Shown: one piece after another, positions 5,774 through 10,965 of the stretch
How the letters are laid out: each line of letters starts with the position of its first letter
Position numbering within the stretch: the stretch's first letter is position 1
Source of the DNA: Syntrophaceae bacterium UBA6109
GTDB lineage: Bacteria > Desulfobacterota > Syntrophia > Syntrophales > UBA6109
Direction of reading: 5' to 3'
NCBI GenBank assembly: GCA_002428445.1
Contig: DIWJ01000093.1
Span: forward strand, 8,284 to 19,248
DNA: 10,965 nt
The notes under the pieces: model-generated
What the model was told of the DNA's origin: nothing
The model's input: only the letters and a program-made list of their open reading frames with translations
Databases searched by the model: none
Position numbers and translations under genes: made by a program

Positions 5774-8700
5774 GTGAATTTAAACAACAAGAGCATTCCG
5801 GGGATTCTATCCCGTTTTTGGGCAAGACTGCGTGGAAACGGTTTGTCAAAAAAACTTGCCTGTGTCGGTATTGAGTCGCCGCTGCGAGCAGAGTTGTTCA
5901 GCGCCGATCAGATGGAGCAGCATGGCAAGCTACTTGCGGGCTCGCATACGTTGAGCCCGGGACACGCTCCGGATCGCCTTTTGACACGACTGGCCGAGAA
6001 TGAAGACCTCCTGATCGGTGTCCATGATTTGCTGACGGAGGCGGTGAAGGCAAACCGCCGGATTACACCGGCCGGGGAATGGCTGCTCGACAACTTCTAT
6101 CTGATTGAAGAGCAGATCCGCACCACCCGGAGGCATTTGCCGAAGGGGTACAGTCGGGAACTTCCCCGCCTGATGAATGGTCCGTCGGCCGCTCTGCCGC
6201 GCGTCTATGACATTGCGCTGGAGATGATCTTGCACGGCGACGGACGCGTCGATCCTGAGATTCTCAGCAGATTTTCCGCAGCCTACCAGACCGTCACCGT
6301 ACTGAAGTTGGGAGAATTGTGGGCCATTCCCATCATGCTGCGCCTGGCGCTGATCGAGAATCTCCGACGCATTGCCGCCCGGATCGCTACCGATAGAATC
6401 GACCGCAACTTGGCCGATTACTGGGCAGACCTGATGACGGAGAGCGTCGCGAAGGATCCAAAAAGCCTGATTCTGATCATTGCGGACATGGCGCGATCGA
6501 ACCCGCCGCTGGTGAGCTCGTTTATCGCGGAAATGACGCGTCGCCTGCAGGGACAGGGTCCGGCTCTGTCATTGCCGCTCACCTGGCTTGAGCAGCGACT
6601 GTCCGAGTGCGACCAGACGATCCAGCAACTGGTGCAGTCGGAGAACCAGCAGCAGGCTGCCGATCAGGTATCCATGAGCAACAGCATCGGCAGCCTTCGT
6701 TTCCTGGCTTCGATGGACTGGCAAGAGTTCGTCGAGTCGATGAGCGTTGTCGACCGGACGCTGTGCAATGATCCCGGCGACGTTTACAGCAAAATGGATT
6801 TTTCTACCCGGGACCGTTACCGACATGTCGTTGAAAAGATAGCGAAACGCAGCCGGTTTTCCGAGAGTGAGGTGGCGCGTAAAGCGATCGGATTGGCGAA
6901 GGAGGGTGCAAGCGGGAACGGCGGCGATGACCGCAGGGCGCATGTCGGCTTCTACCTGATCGACAAGGGATTGCCGCAGCTCGAACAGGCGCTCGATGCA
7001 AGCCACACCCTGCCTGAGCATCTTCGGAGATGGAGCCGCCGGTTTCCCCTGCTTTTCTATCTGGGTGCAATCACGCTGATGACGGCGATCTTCGCCGGTG
7101 GCTTGCTGACGAATGTCGGTGCAATGCCTGCATGGGCAAAGGTTCTCATCGGTCTCCTCTCCGTTCTGGGCGCAAGTCAACTGGCCGTTGCGCTGGTAAA
7201 CATGCTGGCGACGCTGTTGGCGAAGCCCCATCCGCTGCCGCGCATGGACTTCTCCAAAGGGATCCCGCCGGAATTCCGCACGCTGGTTGTGGTCCCGACG
7301 ATGCTCCAAAGCATTCAGAATATCGAGGAGCTGATCGAGGCGCTGGAAGTGCGGTTCCTGGCAAATCGGGGTACCAACCTGCATTTCGGCCTGTTGACCG
7401 ATTTTCGAGACGCACAGGAGGAAACGCTGACCGAGGATGAACCGCTGTTGCGTCTTGCCCGGCAAAGGATCGAAGAGCTAAATGCCAAGTATGGCCGTTC
7501 CTGCTGCGACAACTTCTTCCTTTTCCATCGCCCCCGTCGATGGAATCCGCAGGAGCGGATTTGGATGGGTTACGAGCGCAAACGGGGAAAACTTGCGGAC
7601 TTGAATGCTCTTTTGCGCGGTGAGGAACATGCGGGGGATCGCTTTTTGCTGGTCGTCGGCGACAGGGCAGTCTTAACGAACGTGAAGTATGTGATCACCC
7701 TGGACACGGATACGCAACTGCCGCGCGATGCGGCGTGGCAGTTTGTGGGCGCCATGGCGCATCCGCTGAATCGTGCGCGGTATGATGAAGACAAGCAGCG
7801 TGTCCTGGAGGGCTACGGCATTCTCCAGCCACGGGTCGCCGTGAGCCTGCCCGGCATGAACCGGTCGCGGTATGCGGCCATGTGCGGAAGCGAACCCGGC
7901 ATCGATCCCTATACGCGCGCGGTTTCCGACGTTTACCAGGACCTGTTCGGCGAAGGTTCGTTCATCGGCAAGGGCATCTATGATGTTGATGCCTTCGAAC
8001 GAACCCTCAAAGGACGTTTCCCGGAGAACCGGATCCTCAGCCACGATCTTCTGGAAGGGTGTTACGTGCGTGCGGGGTTGTTGAGCGATGTGATGCTCTA
8101 TGAGGAGTATCCTTCTCGCTACAATGCGGACGTGAACCGTCGGCATCGCTGGATTCGCGGTGATTGGCAGCTCCTGCGATGGTTGCTGTCGGGTCTTCCC
8201 GGTCCGGATGCGCGACTGAAAAAGAATACATTCTCATGGCTGTCGCAATGGAAGATATTCGACAACCTGCGGCGCAGTCTCGTGCCCGCGGCGTTGACAT
8301 TCCTTTTGCTGCTGGGCTGGACGGTATTGCCGGCCGCCTGGTTCTGGACCTTATCGGTGCTTGGAATCTTCCTGATCCCCTCTTTGATCGCCTCTCTCCT
8401 GGAACTGCTTCAGAAGCCGGACGACGTGCTTCTGGGCCAGCACCTTGACGCCAACCTGCACTCTGCGGGCCGGCGTTTCGCTCAGGCGGCATTTACGTTC
8501 ATCTGCCTTCCCTACGAGGCGTTTTTCAGCCTCGATGCGATTGTGCGTACGGGCTGGCGGATGCTGTTCACCCACAAACGGCTCCTCGAATGGAACACGT
8601 CGGACGAGCGAGATGGCAGTGGCCGCACGGATCTTGGTTCTTGTTGCCGATCCATGTGGATCGCTCCGGTTCTTGCCATCGCCGTGGTTGTCGATCTAAT

Positions 8701-10965
8701 GCTTTTGAGGCCGCTGACGTTGGCGGTGGCCGGCCCCATACTGGGACTCTGGTTTGTCTCTCCCGGGGTCGCCTGGTGGATCAGCCGGCCGCTTGCCCGT
8801 CGCGAAGCAAGGTTGACGGATGACCAGATTACCTTTCTCCGGAAACTTTCCCGAAAGACCTGGGCGTTTTTCGAGACCTTCGTCAGCCCGGAAGATCATT
8901 GGCTGCCCCCCGACAATTTTCAGGAGCATCCCGTTGCCGTCATTGCGCATCGCACATCGCCGACCAACATGGGCCTGGCCCTTCTCGCAAATTTGTCCGC
9001 CTATGACTTTGGCTACATCCCGGCGGGGCAACTCATCGAGCGCACGGCAAATGCACTCCGGACGATGGATGCATTGGAACGATACCGAGGCCATTTCTAC
9101 AACTGGTATGACACGCAATCCCTGCAACCGCTCCAACCGGCCTACATCTCGACCGTGGACAGCGGAAACCTTGCCGGCCACCTGCTGACGCTGCGGCAGG
9201 GGCTGCTCGCACTTCCCGACGACCGGATTCTGGGGTCGCGTGTGTTTGAGGGAATCAGCGACACGCTTCGCGTCCTCGAGGAGATGGCCGGCAAAACTGC
9301 TGCGGACGAGCTCGTGCAACTGAAAAAAATGTTGATGCCTGCGATCGATTCCCCGCCCACCTCGCTTGCGGCGGCGCGGCGGTGCCTGGATCAGTTGGCA
9401 ACGTCCGCCGCGGAAATGGCCGCCGGCGTCAATGTTCCCGACGCGGACCCTGAGAACCGGGCAAAGGAGTGGGCGCGTTCCCTTGCCGGGCAGTGCCGGG
9501 CCGCCCTCGATGAACTGACGTTTCTCGCAGCTTGGACATTATTGCCGGTATCGCCGGAGGGACTCCGCGAGATGCCTGATCTCGATGAAATCCCGACGCT
9601 GCGCCAATTGGCCAACCTTGATGGGGAGGCTCAGGGTGTCCACTCCGACGTTGCGGAGGCAAGCCGGCGCGCCGGAGCGAGGATCAGGGCCATCGAAGAT
9701 CTGGCAGGACAAATCGATGAACTTGCCCATATGGAATACGATTTTCTATTCGACGAGGCGCGCAATCTCCTGGCGATTGGGTACAACGTCGGTGAACGTC
9801 GGCGGGACCCAAGTTACTACGATCTGTTGGCTTCCGAAGCGCGGTTTTGCAGTTTCATAGCGATTGCGCAGGGACAGCTCCCGCAGGAGAGCTGGTTCTC
9901 TCTGGGACGTTTGCTGACCAATGTCGGTGGAGAGCAGATTCTCCTTTCGTGGAGCGGTTCGATGTTCGAATACCTCATGCCGCTCCTGGTGATGCCGACG
10001 TACGAACACACCCTGCTCGATCAGACCTGCAAGGCGGCGGTGGCCCGGCAGATCGAGTATGGGAGGAAACGCGGGGTGCCCTGGGGCAGTTCGGAATCCG
10101 GCTACAATGCAATCGACGTTAACCTCAACTACCAGTATCGCGCCTTCGGCGTGCCCGGCCTGGGTCTCAAACGCGGACTCGCCGAGGATCTGGTCATTGC
10201 ACCCTATGCCTCGGCGCTGGCCCTGATGGTGGCGCCCGAAGAGGCATGCCTGAATCTCGAACGACTGGCGGACGAAGGCCTTGCCGGAACGTACGGCTTC
10301 CATGAGGCAATCGACTACACTCCCTCCCGTCTGCCCCGCGGACAAACCAGCGCCGTGGTCCGCTCCTTCATGGCGCATCATCAGGGCATGAGCTTCCTCT
10401 CTTTCGCGTACGCGCTCCTGGACCGTCCGATGCAGAAGCGATTTGAGGCGGAACCCATGTTCCAGGCAACCATGTTGTTGCTCCAGGAGCGAATCCCCAA
10501 GGCGACGGCTTTTTACGCGCACACCGCCGAGCTCTCCGACCGCCATATAGAATCCATAGAGGAGGAGGCCCCGGTGCGCGTGTTTGGAAGCCCGAACACG
10601 CCGAAACCGGAAGTGCAACTGTTGTCAAACGGCCGATACCACGTGATGATCACGAACGCAGGCGGCGGATACAGCCGCTGGAAGGACATCGCCGTCACCC
10701 GCTGGCGCGAGGACAGCACCTGCGATCATTGGGGCACGTTCTGCTACATCCGTGACGTGAGGAGTGGGGAATTCTGGTCAACGGCCTATCAGCCGGCGCT
10801 TAAACAAGCGGATACGTATGAAACGATCTTTTCGGAGGCGAAAGCGGAGTTCCGTTGCCGCGATCACGAACTCGACACGCATACGGAAATTGCCGTTTCG
10901 CCCGAGGATGACATCGAGTTGCGCCGCATTACCATCGTCAACCGTTCCGGGAAACGCAGAGCCAT
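5774..10965 (+). CDS. ndvB: Cyclic beta-1,2-glucan synthase (NdvB/ChvB type), 3'-truncated
   Basis: This is a single uninterrupted frame of 1730 codons running off the window. The enzyme is a giant inner-membrane protein that polymerises UDP-glucose into cyclic beta-1,2-glucan for the periplasm. GTG 5774 was chosen because AGGGA (5763-5767) lies 6 nt upstream and TAG at 5762-5764 closes the frame above; conserved PLRAELFS and the family N-terminal region start before the first ATG (5912). In order: soluble N-terminal region (1-420); TM helices about 424-449 and 455-483; GT84/GT2-like catalytic domain (about 495-810) with LDTDTQLPRDA (DxD 644-646), SHDLLEG (756-762) and QLLRW (799-803); hydrophobic blocks about 837-880, 902-930 and 961-1005; glycoamylase-like domain (about 1020-1565) with STVDSGNLAGH (1126), WGSSESGYNAID (E1441) and MAHHQGMS (1533); then the start of the GH94/GT36-like domain from about 1613 (SNGRYHVMITNAGGGYSRW). 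Family members reach about 2800-2900 aa, so about 1100 residues are missing. Symbol by family resemblance. Confidence 0.93.
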   Translation, partial: MNLNNKSIPGILSRFWARLRGNGLSKKLACVGIESPLRAELFSADQMEQHGKLLAGSHTLSPGHAPDRLLTRLAENEDLLIGVHDLLTEAVKANRRITPAGEWLLDNFYLIEEQIRTTRRHLPKGYSRELPRLMNGPSAALPRVYDIALEMILHGDGRVDPEILSRFSAAYQTVTVLKLGELWAIPIMLRLALIENLRRIAARIATDRIDRNLADYWADLMTESVAKDPKSLILIIADMARSNPPLVSSFIAEMTRRLQGQGPALSLPLTWLEQRLSECDQTIQQLVQSENQQQAADQVSMSNSIGSLRFLASMDWQEFVESMSVVDRTLCNDPGDVYSKMDFSTRDRYRHVVEKIAKRSRFSESEVARKAIGLAKEGASGNGGDDRRAHVGFYLIDKGLPQLEQALDASHTLPEHLRRWSRRFPLLFYLGAITLMTAIFAGGLLTNVGAMPAWAKVLIGLLSVLGASQLAVALVNMLATLLAKPHPLPRMDFSKGIPPEFRTLVVVPTMLQSIQNIEELIEALEVRFLANRGTNLHFGLLTDFRDAQEETLTEDEPLLRLARQRIEELNAKYGRSCCDNFFLFHRPRRWNPQERIWMGYERKRGKLADLNALLRGEEHAGDRFLLVVGDRAVLTNVKYVITLDTDTQLPRDAAWQFVGAMAHPLNRARYDEDKQRVLEGYGILQPRVAVSLPGMNRSRYAAMCGSEPGIDPYTRAVSDVYQDLFGEGSFIGKGIYDVDAFERTLKGRFPENRILSHDLLEGCYVRAGLLSDVMLYEEYPSRYNADVNRRHRWIRGDWQLLRWLLSGLPGPDARLKKNTFSWLSQWKIFDNLRRSLVPAALTFLLLLGWTVLPAAWFWTLSVLGIFLIPSLIASLLELLQKPDDVLLGQHLDANLHSAGRRFAQAAFTFICLPYEAFFSLDAIVRTGWRMLFTHKRLLEWNTSDERDGSGRTDLGSCCRSMWIAPVLAIAVVVDLMLLRPLTLAVAGPILGLWFVSPGVAWWISRPLARREARLTDDQITFLRKLSRKTWAFFETFVSPEDHWLPPDNFQEHPVAVIAHRTSPTNMGLALLANLSAYDFGYIPAGQLIERTANALRTMDALERYRGHFYNWYDTQSLQPLQPAYISTVDSGNLAGHLLTLRQGLLALPDDRILGSRVFEGISDTLRVLEEMAGKTAADELVQLKKMLMPAIDSPPTSLAAARRCLDQLATSAAEMAAGVNVPDADPENRAKEWARSLAGQCRAALDELTFLAAWTLLPVSPEGLREMPDLDEIPTLRQLANLDGEAQGVHSDVAEASRRAGARIRAIEDLAGQIDELAHMEYDFLFDEARNLLAIGYNVGERRRDPSYYDLLASEARFCSFIAIAQGQLPQESWFSLGRLLTNVGGEQILLSWSGSMFEYLMPLLVMPTYEHTLLDQTCKAAVARQIEYGRKRGVPWGSSESGYNAIDVNLNYQYRAFGVPGLGLKRGLAEDLVIAPYASALALMVAPEEACLNLERLADEGLAGTYGFHEAIDYTPSRLPRGQTSAVVRSFMAHHQGMSFLSFAYALLDRPMQKRFEAEPMFQATMLLLQERIPKATAFYAHTAELSDRHIESIEEEAPVRVFGSPNTPKPEVQLLSNGRYHVMITNAGGGYSRWKDIAVTRWREDSTCDHWGTFCYIRDVRSGEFWSTAYQPALKQADTYETIFSEAKAEFRCRDHELDTHTEIAVSPEDDIELRRITIVNRSGKRRA

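Noticed and set aside
5568..5849. Minus-strand 93-codon frame, with a shorter 53-codon version from an ATG at 5729.
   Set aside because: It overlaps the glucan synthase start, has no ribosome binding site and no recognised family. It is kept only as an observation about the AT-rich island.
6569..7465. Long minus-strand open frame of 298 codons.
   Set aside because: It is antisense to the glucan synthase, has no recognisable domain, and the opposite frame has clear family motifs throughout.
9746..10618. Long minus-strand open frame of 290 codons, rich in His/Arg/Gln.
   Set aside because: It is a shadow of the glycoamylase-like region on the plus strand, with composition typical of antisense GC-rich coding DNA.
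1..10965. CRISPR array, tRNA, rRNA, insertion-sequence transposase or phage genes.
   Set aside because: No regularly spaced repeats, cloverleaf-like sequence, transposase motifs or phage proteins were seen when reading both strands.

Overview
The window looks like chromosome from a GC-rich, anaerobic-type bacterium. The likeliest group is Desulfobacterota (former Deltaproteobacteria), possibly Syntrophales-like. This is inference from three things: a selenophosphate synthetase that is itself a selenoprotein, GC-rich codon use, and an intergenic palindromic repeat of the 'ATTCCCGC...GCGGGAAT' type that is common in such genomes. No rRNA, tRNA or CRISPR array was seen.

Layout: (1) 1-1071 (+) is the 3' part of a family 5 (peptide/nickel/oligopeptide) ABC transporter solute-binding protein, cut by the window edge. 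(2) 1093-2484 (-) is threonine synthase (thrC), convergent with it and only 21 nt away. (3) 2485-3007 has no gene. It holds an inverted repeat upstream of thrC, a 14-bp tandem repeat, and a 69-bp palindromic MITE/REP-like repeat. (4) 3008-4060 (+) is selD. Its frame contains an in-frame TGA at codon 18, at the position of the catalytic Cys/Sec, followed by a SECIS-like hairpin; an annotation that starts at the next ATG (3143) loses the active site. (5) 4074-4139 (-) is a 21-codon mini-ORF with a strong Shine-Dalgarno sequence that resembles the start of a Dabb (stress-responsive alpha/beta barrel) protein. It sits just downstream of (6) 4171-5352 (-), a 12-TM MFS transporter, probably with a TTG start. 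(7) 5353-5773 is the leader and divergent promoter region. (8) 5774 to the window end (+) is one uninterrupted frame of 1730 codons: the N-terminal ~60% of a giant cyclic beta-1,2-glucan synthase (NdvB/ChvB type). It has membrane segments, a GT84 glycosyltransferase with DxD and QxxRW motifs, a glycoamylase-like domain, and the beginning of the GH94-like phosphorylase domain.

The genes do not form one pathway. They are a peptide-uptake component, amino-acid biosynthesis (Thr), selenium metabolism (selenophosphate for Sec-tRNA), an efflux-type transporter, and envelope/periplasmic glucan synthesis. The most interesting items are the selenocysteine-encoding selD with its SECIS, the miniature Dabb-like ORF, and the intergenic repeat cluster between thrC and selD. 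No clear sign of a wholly new system was found.
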